The translations under genes and the position numbers were made by a program. DNA of 64,000 bases from Bog-473 sp052140165 (lineage in GTDB: Bacteria; Actinomycetota; Acidimicrobiia; Acidimicrobiales; RAAP-2): assembly GCA_052140165.1 (NCBI GenBank), contig JBKQUM010000138.1:1-64000 (forward strand), in the 5' to 3' direction. The notes beneath the pieces were generated by a model. It had not been told where the DNA came from. It saw nothing but the letters and a program-made list of their open reading frames with translations, and ran no database searches. This document shows, one piece after another, positions 8,001 through 16,202 of this stretch (positions are counted from its first letter, which is position 1; every line of letters begins with the position of its first letter).

Positions 8001-9047
8001 TCAGGTTACAAGGACCAGGTCGTCCCGGTGGACGACGACCTGGCTGCGCCCTCCCATCCACTCCCCCGACCGCTCCGCGTGGAGCCGGACCAGGCCCTTG
8101 GCGAAGACCCTCCCGTCGGGCCCGGCGATCTCGACGGCGTCCTCGGGCCGGAAGCTGCCGCTGACCGCAATGACACCCGCGGCCAGGAGCGAGCGCCCAC
8201 GCTCGGTCAGCGCCGTCCGGGCCCCCTCGTCGACCGTGAGGCTCCCCGAGGAGCCCAGGGCGAAGGCGATCCACAGCTTGCGCGCCGAGAGCCGGGCTTT
8301 CCGGGCCCGGAACACCGTCCCGACCCCTGACTCCCCGGCCAGCGCGGCGGCGAGCACGCCCGGGCGCCCCGCGTCCGCGATCACCGTCTGCACGCCCGAC
8401 CAGGTGGCGATCTTGGCCGCGGCCAGCTTCGAGGCCATGCCGCCGCTGCCGAGCGTGCTGCCGGGCCCGCCCGCCAGACGCTCCAGCTGGTGGTCGATCT
8501 CGACGACCTCCTCAATGAGCGACGCCTCGGTGTCCCGGCGGGGATCGGCGGTCAGCAGGCCCGGCGTGTCGGTGAGCAGCACGAGCAGCTCCGCGCCGAC
8601 AAGGTGCGCCACGAGTGCGGCCAGGCGGTCGTTGTCGCCGAAGCGGATCTCCTCGTCCGCCACGGCGTCGTTCTCGTTGACGACGGGGACCACGCCGAGG
8701 TCGACCAGGTGGCGCAGCGTCCCGCGCGCGTGCAGGTACTGGGTGCGGTGCACGAAGTCGAGCGGCGCCAGGAGCACCTGGCCCGCCAGCAGCCCATGGG
8801 TGTCGAGACCGTCCTGCCACAGGCGCATGAGGCGGTGTTGGCCCACGGCGGAGACCGCCTGGAGGACCGCCGGGTCCGACGGCCGCTGCTCCCCGCGCCC
8901 GAGCGCCGCCCAGCCGGCGGCGATGGCGCCGGAGGTGACCACCACCACGGTGTGACCGGCGACGCGCGCCGCGGCGACCTCGTCGCACAACCTGGTCACC
9001 GTCTCCTCCGTGACCGACGAGGAGCCCACCTTGACGACGGCGATCAC
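8001..9047 (-). CDS. proB: Glutamate 5-kinase
   Basis: A 348-residue ATP:glutamate 5-phosphotransferase, the first and feedback-regulated step of proline synthesis. The amino-acid-kinase domain starts IAVVKVGSSSVT. It includes 'VPVVNENDAVADEEIRFGDNDRLAALVA' and 'LLTDTPGLLTADPR', and the PUA domain occupies about residues 255-345. The GTG start at 9047 overlaps the obgE stop in a GTGA junction. Gene order obgE-proB-proA is a common bacterial arrangement. There are no odd features. Confidence 0.97.
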   Translation of the reverse strand: MIAVVKVGSSSVTEETVTRLCDEVAAARVAGHTVVVVTSGAIAAGWAALGRGEQRPSDPAVLQAVSAVGQHRLMRLWQDGLDTHGLLAGQVLLAPLDFVHRTQYLHARGTLRHLVDLGVVPVVNENDAVADEEIRFGDNDRLAALVAHLVGAELLVLLTDTPGLLTADPRRDTEASLIEEVVEIDHQLERLAGGPGSTLGSGGMASKLAAAKIATWSGVQTVIADAGRPGVLAAALAGESGVGTVFRARKARLSARKLWIAFALGSSGSLTVDEGARTALTERGRSLLAAGVIAVSGSFRPEDAVEIAGPDGRVFAKGLVRLHAERSGEWMGGRSQVVVHRDDLVLVT

Positions 9048-10306
9048 GAATCCTCCCCCCAGGTGAAGGTCATGGTGCCGACCGTCACCTCGTCGCCGTC
9101 GCGCACGCCCGCCCGGGCCAGGGCGCGATCGACCCCGAGCCGCCGCAGCCGGCGCACCGCCTCGGCTTGCGCGCCCACGTCGTTGAGGTCCGACAGCGCG
9201 ACCGCACGCTCGGCGACCCGGCCGACCACCACCCAGGCGCCGTCACCGGAGCGCCGGACGTCCACGCCCTCGGGCACGGGCCGATGCACGACGATCTCGC
9301 TCGAGGCCACCGAGGCCTCCTCGGCCCGCATCTCCTGCACGATGCCCGCGAGGCGCTCGACCAGAACGCCGACGCCCTCGCCGGTCGCCGCCGAGAGCAC
9401 CAGGTCGCTCACACCCTCGTCGTCGGACGCGACATCGGCCTTGCTGCCCACCACCACGCGCGGGCGGTCGAGCAGCTCGGGACGGTAGGAACCGAGCTCG
9501 GAGAGCAAAATGCGCAGTTGCGTCGACGGCGCGTCGCCCCCGAGCGCGGGCGCGGCGAGGTCGAGCAGCACCACCAGCACCCGCGCCCTCTCGATGTGGC
9601 GCAGGAACTGGTGCCCCAGGCCCTTGCCCCCGGCCGCGCCCTCGACCAGCCCGGGGATGTCGGCCATGACGAACACGGTGCCATCGCGCACCCCGCCCAC
9701 CCGGACCACGCCCAGGTGCGGCTCCAGGGTGGTGAACGGGTAGTCCGCGATCTTCGGCTTGGCGGCCGACACGGTCGAGATCAGCGTGGACTTGCCCGCG
9801 TTGGGGAAGCCGACCAGCGCAACGTCGGCCATCAGCTTGAGCTCCATGTCGAGCCAGAACTCCTGTCCCTTCTCCCCCTGCTCGGCGAAGGCGGGAGCCC
9901 GCCGCTTGTTGGACAGGAAGCGAGCGTTGCCCCGCCCCCCCTGGCCCCCCTCGGCCACCATGAACCGGGCACCCTCGGTCGCCAGATCGCAGACCACCAC
10001 ACCGTCCCGGTCGCGCACGACGGTGCCCACGGGTACTGGCACCTCCAGGTCCTTGCCGCGGGCGCCGTGCCGCTTGGAACCCGAGCCGTGCACGCCGTCG
10101 GTGGCGCGCCGGAACGGATGGTCGCGGAAGCCCAACAGCGACGACTCGTTCACCGACGCCACCAGCCACACGTCACCGCCGTGGCCTCCGTCGCCCCCGT
10201 CGGGCCCACCGCGGTCCACGTGGGCCTCGCGGCGCCACGACACTGCCCCGGCTCCCCCGTCGCCGGCGCGCGCGTGCAGCTGGGCCTGGTCGACGAATCC
10301 GGGCAT
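9044..10306 (-). CDS. obgE: GTPase ObgE/CgtA, ribosome assembly
   Basis: A 420-residue Obg GTPase acting in 50S subunit maturation and the stringent response. The glycine-rich Obg fold runs to about residue 158. The G domain has G1 GFPNAGKST near 166 and G3 'DIPGLVEGAAGGKGLGHQFL' near 215. A C-terminal OCT domain ends in 'GDEVTVGTMTFTWGEDS', as in Gram-positive Obg proteins. In most actinobacteria this gene directly follows rplU-rpmA. Here it is 5 kb away, with the amine-oxidase operon in between, and it follows the deaminase-like gene by 11 bases. Confidence 0.97.
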   Translation of the reverse strand: MPGFVDQAQLHARAGDGGAGAVSWRREAHVDRGGPDGGDGGHGGDVWLVASVNESSLLGFRDHPFRRATDGVHGSGSKRHGARGKDLEVPVPVGTVVRDRDGVVVCDLATEGARFMVAEGGQGGRGNARFLSNKRRAPAFAEQGEKGQEFWLDMELKLMADVALVGFPNAGKSTLISTVSAAKPKIADYPFTTLEPHLGVVRVGGVRDGTVFVMADIPGLVEGAAGGKGLGHQFLRHIERARVLVVLLDLAAPALGGDAPSTQLRILLSELGSYRPELLDRPRVVVGSKADVASDDEGVSDLVLSAATGEGVGVLVERLAGIVQEMRAEEASVASSEIVVHRPVPEGVDVRRSGDGAWVVVGRVAERAVALSDLNDVGAQAEAVRRLRRLGVDRALARAGVRDGDEVTVGTMTFTWGEDS

Positions 10307-10317
10307 AGGGGGAGAGC

Positions 10318-11622
10318 CTAAGAGCCGAGCAGACGGCGGGCGCGCTGCCCGACCTCGGCCCGGGCCTGCTCACCGTCGATCCGGGTGCACCGGCCCCCCT
10401 CGACGACGCCGACCCCGCCGACCCAGACGTCGGTCACCAGGTACCCCGCCCCTGCCCAGACGAGGTGACCGAGGAGCTCGGCGTCGGTGACGGAGGGTGT
10501 GAACCGCGCGTCGTCGGTGCGCAGGTGGATCAGGTCTGCCGGCCGGCCCACCTCGAGCGAGCCCACCGGGAGGCCCAATGCCTCGCCACCACCCCTGGTG
10601 GCGAGGCGCAGCGCCCCGGCCGAGGTCACCGCACCCGGATCGGTCGCGGTGGCGCGCGCCAACAGGGCCGCGAGCCGCATCTCGTCCCACAGGTGCAGGT
10701 CGTCGTTGGAGGCGGGTCCGTCGGTGCCGATGCCGACCCGCACCCCCCGGTCGAGCAGCGCGCGCAGCGGCGCGATGCCCGCCCCCAGCTTCCCGTTGGA
10801 GCCCGGGCAGTGCGCCACTGCCACGTCGTGGCCGGCCAGGATCGCCAGGTCTGCCTCGTCGAGCCACACCGAGTGGGCCGCCAGGACGCGGCCGTCGAGG
10901 GCTCCCTCGGACTCCAGCACGGCGGGCGCGCTCATTCTGTAGCGTTCGCGCACCTGCTCGCACTCGGACACCGTCTCCGAGAGGTGGATCTGCATCAGCG
11001 CGTCGCGCCGTTGCGCTTCTCCTGCAATCTCGCGCAGCCCCTCACGCGGCACCGTGTAGACGGCATGGGGCCCGAAGCCCAGGTGCAGCCGGCCCTCCCT
11101 GCCCTCCATCGCGTCGAACAGCCGGCACGCCTCCCCGAGGAGATCCTCCCACCCGTTCCCGGGTGCCCCGGGCACGTCGAAGATCCCCGGCGTGTACACG
11201 GCCCGGATCCCCGAGTCGATCACGGCCTCGGTGACCGCGCCGGGATGGCGGTACTGCTCGCACGTGGTCGTGACGCCGTTGCAGAGCAGCTCGGCCGCGC
11301 CGAGTGCCATGCCCCAGTACACGTCGTCGTCCTCGAGCAGCGCCTCACGCGGCCAGACGGTCTCGCTCAGCCAGCGGTCCAGGGGCAGCCCGTCCCCCGC
11401 GCTGCGCACCAGGGTCATCGGGGAGTGACCGTGGCAATTCACGAGGCCGGGCATCAGCAGGCCGCCGAGCTGACGCACCTCCGTCCCCACGGCCGCCGGC
11501 ACCTGCCAGGGGTCACCGACCCATGTGATCAGCCCGTCCTCGAATTCGACCGCACCCGGGAGCAGCATGGTGTCCCCGGCGTCGACGGTGAAGACGGCGT
11601 CGGCCACCAGCCGCAGCGTCAT
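10318..11622 (-). CDS. MtaD/TrzA-type amidohydrolase (MTA/SAH deaminase-like)
   Basis: A 434-residue metal-dependent deaminase of the TRZ/ATZ group, which converts adenosine-type or triazine substrates by hydrolytic deamination. Metal ligands are visible in GLVNCHGHSP (HxH, near 60-69), 'MQIHLSETVSEC', 'LAAHSVWLDE' and the catalytic Asp in 'GIGTDGPASND'. The ATG at 11622 overlaps the DtxR-type gene's TGA. A purine nucleoside phosphorylase is encoded 2.7 kb away. Together they could carry out deamination of 5'-methylthioadenosine followed by phosphorolysis; this pairing is an inference. Other 5'-deoxyadenosine-like substrates are possible. Confidence 0.82.
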   Translation of the reverse strand: MTLRLVADAVFTVDAGDTMLLPGAVEFEDGLITWVGDPWQVPAAVGTEVRQLGGLLMPGLVNCHGHSPMTLVRSAGDGLPLDRWLSETVWPREALLEDDDVYWGMALGAAELLCNGVTTTCEQYRHPGAVTEAVIDSGIRAVYTPGIFDVPGAPGNGWEDLLGEACRLFDAMEGREGRLHLGFGPHAVYTVPREGLREIAGEAQRRDALMQIHLSETVSECEQVRERYRMSAPAVLESEGALDGRVLAAHSVWLDEADLAILAGHDVAVAHCPGSNGKLGAGIAPLRALLDRGVRVGIGTDGPASNDDLHLWDEMRLAALLARATATDPGAVTSAGALRLATRGGGEALGLPVGSLEVGRPADLIHLRTDDARFTPSVTDAELLGHLVWAGAGYLVTDVWVGGVGVVEGGRCTRIDGEQARAEVGQRARRLLGS

Positions 11623-12311
11623 GGCGCGCCGACGAACAGGCGGCCCGACAGATCGTTCGAGACGTGGATCGCCTCCGAGCCACCCTCGACCGTGACCTCG
11701 ACGTTGCCGTCCGGGTCGCGACCCCCGATGAGGGCGACGACGCCGGGGATGAAGCCGCCCTCGTCGAGCAGCGTCAGCGAGCCCAGATTGAGCTCGACCT
11801 CCTCGCTGATGCGCACCAGTCGCACCCGCTCCCCCGCGCCCACCTCGGCCAGGGGTCGGGTCGGGGCCGCCGGTTCCGCTGAATGCGACCCCGGGATCGG
11901 GTTGCCGTGCGGGCAGGTGGCCGGGTCACCCAGCAGCTCGACCAGCCGGGCTTCGACGTCGTCGGAGATCACGTGCTCCCACCGCCCCGCCTCACGGTGC
12001 ACCTTGTGCCACTCGAGCCCGATGACGTCGACGAGCAGCCGCTCGGCCAGGCGGTGCTTGCGGACCACCTTCTCGGCCAGCGCGCGCCCGCTCTCGGTGA
12101 GCGAGAGCCGTCTCCCCTCCCGGGTCACGTACCCCTCCTCGGTGAGCCGGTCGAGCATCTCCGACACCGACGGGGCGGAGCGACCCAGGCGCTCCGCGAT
12201 GCGGGCCTGGATCACGGGCACACCCTCCTCCCCCAGGGCGAGGATGGTCTCGAGGTACTCCTCGACGGGCGGGTGGTACTCCTGCGGCGTGCGCGCGCCG
12301 GGTTCAGGCAT
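11619..12311 (-). CDS. DtxR/MntR-family metal-dependent regulator
   Basis: A 230-residue repressor. Residues 15-75 form the winged helix ('APSVSEMLDRLTEEGYVTR' is the recognition region). Residues 77-140 form the dimerisation and metal-binding part, with 'HKVHREAGRWEHVIS' and 'CPHGNPIPG'. The C-terminal FeoA/SH3-like domain spans about 150-228. The frame continues upstream inside the amine oxidase gene, but only from the ATG at 12311 does the sequence resemble the family. That ATG lies 8 bases inside the amine oxidase 3' end, so the two are probably translated together. Mn(II) or Fe(II) is the usual corepressor; no target operator was identified. Confidence 0.92.
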   Translation of the reverse strand: MPEPGARTPQEYHPPVEEYLETILALGEEGVPVIQARIAERLGRSAPSVSEMLDRLTEEGYVTREGRRLSLTESGRALAEKVVRKHRLAERLLVDVIGLEWHKVHREAGRWEHVISDDVEARLVELLGDPATCPHGNPIPGSHSAEPAAPTRPLAEVGAGERVRLVRISEEVELNLGSLTLLDEGGFIPGVVALIGGRDPDGNVEVTVEGGSEAIHVSNDLSGRLFVGAP

Positions 12312-14262
12312 GGCAATGGTCCCCGTCGGACGACGGGGGCACGTCGAGGGCGGGGTTGCGGTCGAAGAACCCGAAGGGGACGAGCGAGAAACCGGTGTAC
12401 TCCACCGGCATGACCGGCCAGTCCTCGGGCCGCGGGATGTGGGTGATCCCGAAGGTGTGCCAGAGGACGATGTCGGTGTCGACGAGGTCCCGGTCCTGGG
12501 CGGTCCACGCCGGGAGACCCGCGCCGCCCGCGTGCTGGTTGGGATAGTCGCCTGCCGCATGCCGCTCGTCGGGCGAGAAAGGGGTCACCCACAGGTTGTG
12601 CGCCGCGAAGGCGGCCCGCCGGCCGATGCTCGACTCGGGCGCGGCGAGCAGCGTCGGCGTGGCGGCCGGCAGGAGCTTGTACGCCGTGGGCTGGTTCAGC
12701 CCGTTGCGCCGGCTGCGGTTGGCGATGCGCCACGTACGCGAGCGGGACGGATCCGCGTTGCGCCTGGCCGCCAGCTCGGTCTCGAGCAGTGTGGTCGTCG
12801 TGCCGAAGGCACTGCCGACCGGGTTCGCTTCGCCGGGGGGCGAGGGTACCGCGTCGACCTCGTAGACGGTGTTGTCGGGCCCGTCGATCTCGATGTCGAG
12901 CCGGACGTTGAACAGGTGCTGGTGGTACGGCGCCGCCAGCCCCGGCGCCACCATGCGCGCGTGGTCCCCGGGATCGCCGCCCTCCACGGCCATGGTCGAC
13001 ATGATCCCGCTGAGCTTCACCTCGAGCTGCATCGTGCCGTCCAGATAGAAGTACCAGTAGAACCCGTACTCGTAGTTGCCGACGGTGGCGATGGAGCTGA
13101 CGACCAGCCGGCGCGACCGGCGCACCTCGGTGCGGCCCGAGACCATGTCGACGTGCTTCCACAGAATGGAGTAGTCCTCCTCGTGCATGCAGATGGCGTT
13201 CGCCTTGGCGTGCGGCTTGCCCCGCTCGTCCGCGAAGACGTCGTCGAAGTAGTGGATCTCACCAAGGCAGTCGCAGCCGAGGGTCAGCGAATTGGCCATG
13301 CGTCCGAGCCCCCATTCACCCGCGTCGAACGCGCTCTTCCACCGGTGCATCGGACTGGGGTGCCCGTAGGGCACCACCATCTCGCTGACGGACGCGCGGT
13401 AGACGAGCGGACGCACCTTGCCGCCGTCCTGGTAGCCGATGGTCGAGAGGACGAGACCCTCGAGCGGGTCCATGCCCACCCGCAGCGACCACTTCTGCCA
13501 CCGCACGAGATTGCCGTCCACCACGAAGCTCGGGCCTTCGGGCTGGGTGATGCTGAGCGGCTTGAGATCGGTGCGCAGCGGCCCGTTGTCCTCGGGGTAG
13601 TAGCTGCCCGACGTCGGGGGCACGGGGACGGTGCCGTAGTCGAGCACCTCGAGCACCTCGCCCCGCCCCATGTCGACGATGGCCAGCAGCCCCTCGAGCG
13701 GACGGGCATAGCCATTGTCGTCGGCCGACTCGCGCAGGTAGGCCAGGCACTTGGTGATCCGACGCCCCTTCTCGTGCTCGAGCCCGAAGGTCCCTGCGGG
13801 CCACGGGTCGACCTGGACGAGCGACCGGTCCACCACGCCGCGGCGGTCGAGCGCGGCGTTCCATTCCTCGCACCCGGCCAGCGCGAGCAGCGCGGCGTAG
13901 GCCTCTCCCATCTGCAACGGCGGGCGGACGTCCTCGACCACCTCCCAGCGCACCACCTCTCCCCGGGTGACCGAGACGACCGCCTCGACCACGTCGGCCT
14001 CGGGGCCCTGCAACAGCACCATGCGCACCTGGCGGTCGATGCGGGCGGCGGCCCCCGGCTCCCCCCGGTCGACCGCCCGCACGACCTCCTTGGGTGGATC
14101 GCACAGGGCCACGTAGGCGAATCGGAGGGCGTCGTCCGCCACGGCGGCCCGGCCACTGTCGAAGACGATCTGGCGGGCCGCCATCATCTCGTCACCCGTC
14201 AGCGGCGACAGCGGGTGGAGCGACACCGGGGCGGGAACGGCAGTGGTCGACATTGACGCCAT
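12304..14262 (-). CDS. Copper-containing primary-amine oxidase
   Basis: A 652-residue TPQ enzyme that oxidises primary amines to aldehydes with release of H2O2 and ammonia. All key residues are visible: catalytic base Asp313 in FDAGEWGLG, topaquinone precursor Tyr397 in TVGNYEYG, copper ligands His447/His449 in YHQHLFN, and the third His in 'THIPRPEDWPVMP' near 600. There is no signal peptide, so it is probably cytoplasmic, like the Arthrobacter phenethylamine and histamine oxidases. Two in-frame ATGs (14262 and 14253) are possible starts. It heads the minus-strand run and diverges from the phosphorylase gene, with 40 bases between them. Confidence 0.95.
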   Translation of the reverse strand: MASMSTTAVPAPVSLHPLSPLTGDEMMAARQIVFDSGRAAVADDALRFAYVALCDPPKEVVRAVDRGEPGAAARIDRQVRMVLLQGPEADVVEAVVSVTRGEVVRWEVVEDVRPPLQMGEAYAALLALAGCEEWNAALDRRGVVDRSLVQVDPWPAGTFGLEHEKGRRITKCLAYLRESADDNGYARPLEGLLAIVDMGRGEVLEVLDYGTVPVPPTSGSYYPEDNGPLRTDLKPLSITQPEGPSFVVDGNLVRWQKWSLRVGMDPLEGLVLSTIGYQDGGKVRPLVYRASVSEMVVPYGHPSPMHRWKSAFDAGEWGLGRMANSLTLGCDCLGEIHYFDDVFADERGKPHAKANAICMHEEDYSILWKHVDMVSGRTEVRRSRRLVVSSIATVGNYEYGFYWYFYLDGTMQLEVKLSGIMSTMAVEGGDPGDHARMVAPGLAAPYHQHLFNVRLDIEIDGPDNTVYEVDAVPSPPGEANPVGSAFGTTTTLLETELAARRNADPSRSRTWRIANRSRRNGLNQPTAYKLLPAATPTLLAAPESSIGRRAAFAAHNLWVTPFSPDERHAAGDYPNQHAGGAGLPAWTAQDRDLVDTDIVLWHTFGITHIPRPEDWPVMPVEYTGFSLVPFGFFDRNPALDVPPSSDGDHCHA

Positions 14263-14302
14263 GGTACGTGGCGGGCGGCCGCAGGCCGCCTACCATGCCT
14301 GA

Positions 14303-15115
14303 ATGGACGATGCGGCCGAGCGTGCCGCCCGCAGCGCCCACGAGCTGGCCCGTCGCACCGGCACCGACCGTCACGACGTCCTGGTCGTGCTGGGCAGCGG
14401 TCTCGCCGGCGTGGGCGAGATCCTGGGCGCCGGAGGCCCCTCGCTTCCTCTCGACACCCTGCCGTTCTTCCCCCGCTACACCGCCGCGGGGCACCGGGCC
14501 CAGGGCTGGTCGGTCGACCTGGCGGGAAAGCGCGTCCTGATCTTCGGGGGCCGCTGCCACCTGTACGAGGGCCTGCAGCCGGAGGAGGCCGTCCATCCCC
14601 TGCGCACCGGCGTTGCGGCCGGCTGCGGCACCGTCATCCTGACCGCCGCCGTCGGCGGCGTGCGCCCGGACCTGGCCACGGGAGCGATCATGGTCGTGGA
14701 GGACCAGCTGAACCTCACGGGGTGCAGCCCGCTGCGCGGCCCCGACTTCGTCGACATGGTCGGCGCCTACGCGCCGTCGCTGTCCCGGCTGGCTCTTGCC
14801 GTTCCGGCTTCGGTGGCGCCCGGGCTCTCCCCCCGCCCTGGCGTCTACGCCCAGGTGCTCGGGCCCCAGTTCGAGACACCGGCCGAGATCGCCATGCTGC
14901 GGACGGCGGGAGCGGACGTGGTCGGCATGTCGATGGCGATCGAGACGATCGCCGCCCGCCGGGCCGGGGCCGAGGTCCTCGGCCTGGCCGTGGTCACCAA
15001 CGCGGCCGCCACCAGCTCCGTCACCACCGACATCGCCGGCATCGGGGCCGTCGGCGACGCCGCCGCCCCCACCGTGGCCGAGATCGTCCGCCACGTCGTA
15101 AGGTCACTCCCGTGA
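14303..15115 (+). CDS. Purine-nucleoside phosphorylase, trimeric type
   Basis: A 270-residue NP-II family enzyme performing phosphorolysis of purine nucleosides. The phosphate-binding VVLGSGLAGVG is at 28-38, with 'GGRCHLYEGL' near 82-91 and 'LTAAVGGVRPDL' near 113-124. The substrate Glu/Met region is 'GPQFETPAEIAMLRTAG..VVGMSMAIE'. The base-contacting Asn lies in 'AVVTNAAAT' near 231. It is coupled to the VOC gene by a GTGA overlap. Adjacency to a deaminase-like gene suggests inosine- or methylthioinosine-type substrates, but base specificity cannot be proved from these motifs. Confidence 0.92.
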   Translation: MDDAAERAARSAHELARRTGTDRHDVLVVLGSGLAGVGEILGAGGPSLPLDTLPFFPRYTAAGHRAQGWSVDLAGKRVLIFGGRCHLYEGLQPEEAVHPLRTGVAAGCGTVILTAAVGGVRPDLATGAIMVVEDQLNLTGCSPLRGPDFVDMVGAYAPSLSRLALAVPASVAPGLSPRPGVYAQVLGPQFETPAEIAMLRTAGADVVGMSMAIETIAARRAGAEVLGLAVVTNAAATSSVTTDIAGIGAVGDAAAPTVAEIVRHVVRSLP

Positions 15116-15480
15116 CCACTGCACCCGCCGGCGTCGACCACGTGGCGATCAACGTCCCCGACGTGCCGGGAGCGATCGCGTTCTACACCGAGACGATGGG
15201 GCTCGTCCAGAATTTCACCCGGCCCGACTTCGGGTTCGCCGGGGCCTGGCTGGACACCGCCAACGGACAGCAGGTGCACCTCATCGAGCTCCCGGCGCCC
15301 CCCAACGTGGGCCAGCATTTCGCCCTCGTCTACGACGACCTCGACGTGATCGTGCCCGAGCTCCGGGGACGGGGCCTCGAGGTGACGGACCCCGTCCCGG
15401 TGGGTGAGACCGGCCGCCGGCAGGCCTTCACCAGCGACCCGTGGGGCAACGGGATCGAGTTGCACCAGCGACCCCGTTGA
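15112..15480 (+). CDS. VOC-superfamily (glyoxalase-like) protein
   Basis: A 122-residue protein of two beta-alpha-beta-beta-beta modules. 'VDHVAINVPDVPGAIAFYTE' carries the first metal-type His, 'QQVHLIELP' the next, and 'DPWGNGIELHQ' the terminal Glu. This pattern occurs in glyoxalase I, methylmalonyl-CoA epimerase and extradiol dioxygenase relatives. The GTG start at 15112 shares GTGA with the phosphorylase stop. The ligand is unknown. It converges on the ribosomal protein gene rpmA 115 bases away. Confidence 0.85.
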   Translation: MTTAPAGVDHVAINVPDVPGAIAFYTETMGLVQNFTRPDFGFAGAWLDTANGQQVHLIELPAPPNVGQHFALVYDDLDVIVPELRGRGLEVTDPVPVGETGRRQAFTSDPWGNGIELHQRPR

Positions 15481-15570
15481 AGGCCCGGCGGCTCAGCTCC
15501 GCGTGATCGGGATCGCGTCGGAGACCCGGTTGCGTGACACACGCGTGACCACCGACGCCAAGAAGGGGAG

Positions 15571-15589
15571 CCGCGCCCTCGGGGCGCGT
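15571..15589 (-). terminator. GC hairpin between VOC gene and rpmA
   Basis: CGCGCCC at 15572-15578 and GGGCGCG at 15582-15588 form a 7-bp stem with a 3-base loop. On the minus strand it lies just past the rpmA stop (15595) and is followed by a pyrimidine-rich stretch, CTCCCCTTCTT. It may end the rplU-rpmA transcript, and on the plus strand it may also end the phosphorylase-VOC transcript. No long U tract is present, so it is only a candidate. Confidence 0.4.
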
Positions 15590-15594
15590 CTCGG

Positions 15595-15849
15595 TCAGTC
15601 GCCCGAGACGACGCTGATCTGCTTGCGCCCGCGGCGCTCGCCGAACTTCACCACTCCGTCCGCCATGGCGAACAGCGTGTCGTCGCCGCCCCGCCCGACG
15701 TTGGCGCCGGGGTGGAACTTGGTGCCGCGCTGGCGCACCAGGATGGAGCCGGCGGTCACCGTGGTGCCGTCGAACTCCTTGACCCCCAGGCGCTGCGCCT
15801 GCGAGTCGCGGCCGTTGCGGGTCGACCCGCCGCCCTTGGTCTTCGACAT
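15595..15849 (-). CDS. rpmA: 50S ribosomal protein L27
   Basis: An 84-residue protein starting MSKTKGGGSTRNGRDSQAQR, the classical L27 N-terminus that reaches the peptidyl-transferase centre. 'LVRQRGTKFHPGANVGRGGDDTLFA' follows. The ATG at 15849 is supported by this start, although the frame runs further upstream. It lies 26 bases after rplU. Its usual downstream partner obgE is not adjacent here. Confidence 0.97.
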   Translation of the reverse strand: MSKTKGGGSTRNGRDSQAQRLGVKEFDGTTVTAGSILVRQRGTKFHPGANVGRGGDDTLFAMADGVVKFGERRGRKQISVVSGD

Positions 15850-15875
15850 GTCGGACTCCTCGGATTCCCTCGGCC

Positions 15876-16190
15876 TCAGCCGGCCGCTGTGATCGCGGTG
15901 ATCTCCAGCGTCGCGTAGTGCTGGCGGTGACCCCACCGGCGGCGCTGGTTGGACTTGGACTTGTAGGTCATGGCGTTGATCTTGGGGCCCAGCTCCGAGC
16001 CCACGACCTTGGCCGTGACCGAGGCACCCTCCAGCTGCGCCGGCGTGGCCAGTACGGTCGCGCCGTCGACCACGAGGACGGGCTCCAGCGACACCTCGGT
16101 GCCGATGGGCTGGCCGAGCAGCTCCACGCGGACGCGCTGGCCCTCCGCGACGCGCTCCTGCTTTCCTCCGGACCTGATGACGGCATACAT
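15876..16190 (-). CDS. rplU: 50S ribosomal protein L21
   Basis: A 104-residue protein starting MYAVIRSGGKQERVAEGQRV. The family signature is 'INAMTYKSKSNQRRRWGHRQHYATLEI' near the end. It binds 23S rRNA in the 50S subunit. Twelve bases separate it from the RNase gene upstream, and rpmA follows. The upstream RNase E/G neighbour is a standard arrangement. Confidence 0.97.
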   Translation of the reverse strand: MYAVIRSGGKQERVAEGQRVRVELLGQPIGTEVSLEPVLVVDGATVLATPAQLEGASVTAKVVGSELGPKINAMTYKSKSNQRRRWGHRQHYATLEITAITAAG

Positions 16191-16202
16191 GAAGGGGAGA
16201 TC

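Noticed and set aside
10465..14256. A 1263-codon open frame on the plus strand.
   Set aside because: It is antisense to the deaminase, DtxR-type and amine oxidase genes, all of which show clear family motifs. Its protein is a low-complexity His/Arg/Val string typical of antisense frames in high-GC DNA.
15532..15548. A further TGACAC-like site near rpmA.
   Set aside because: The second half reads CGTGA, not GTGTCA, and it lies between two gene ends rather than in a promoter.
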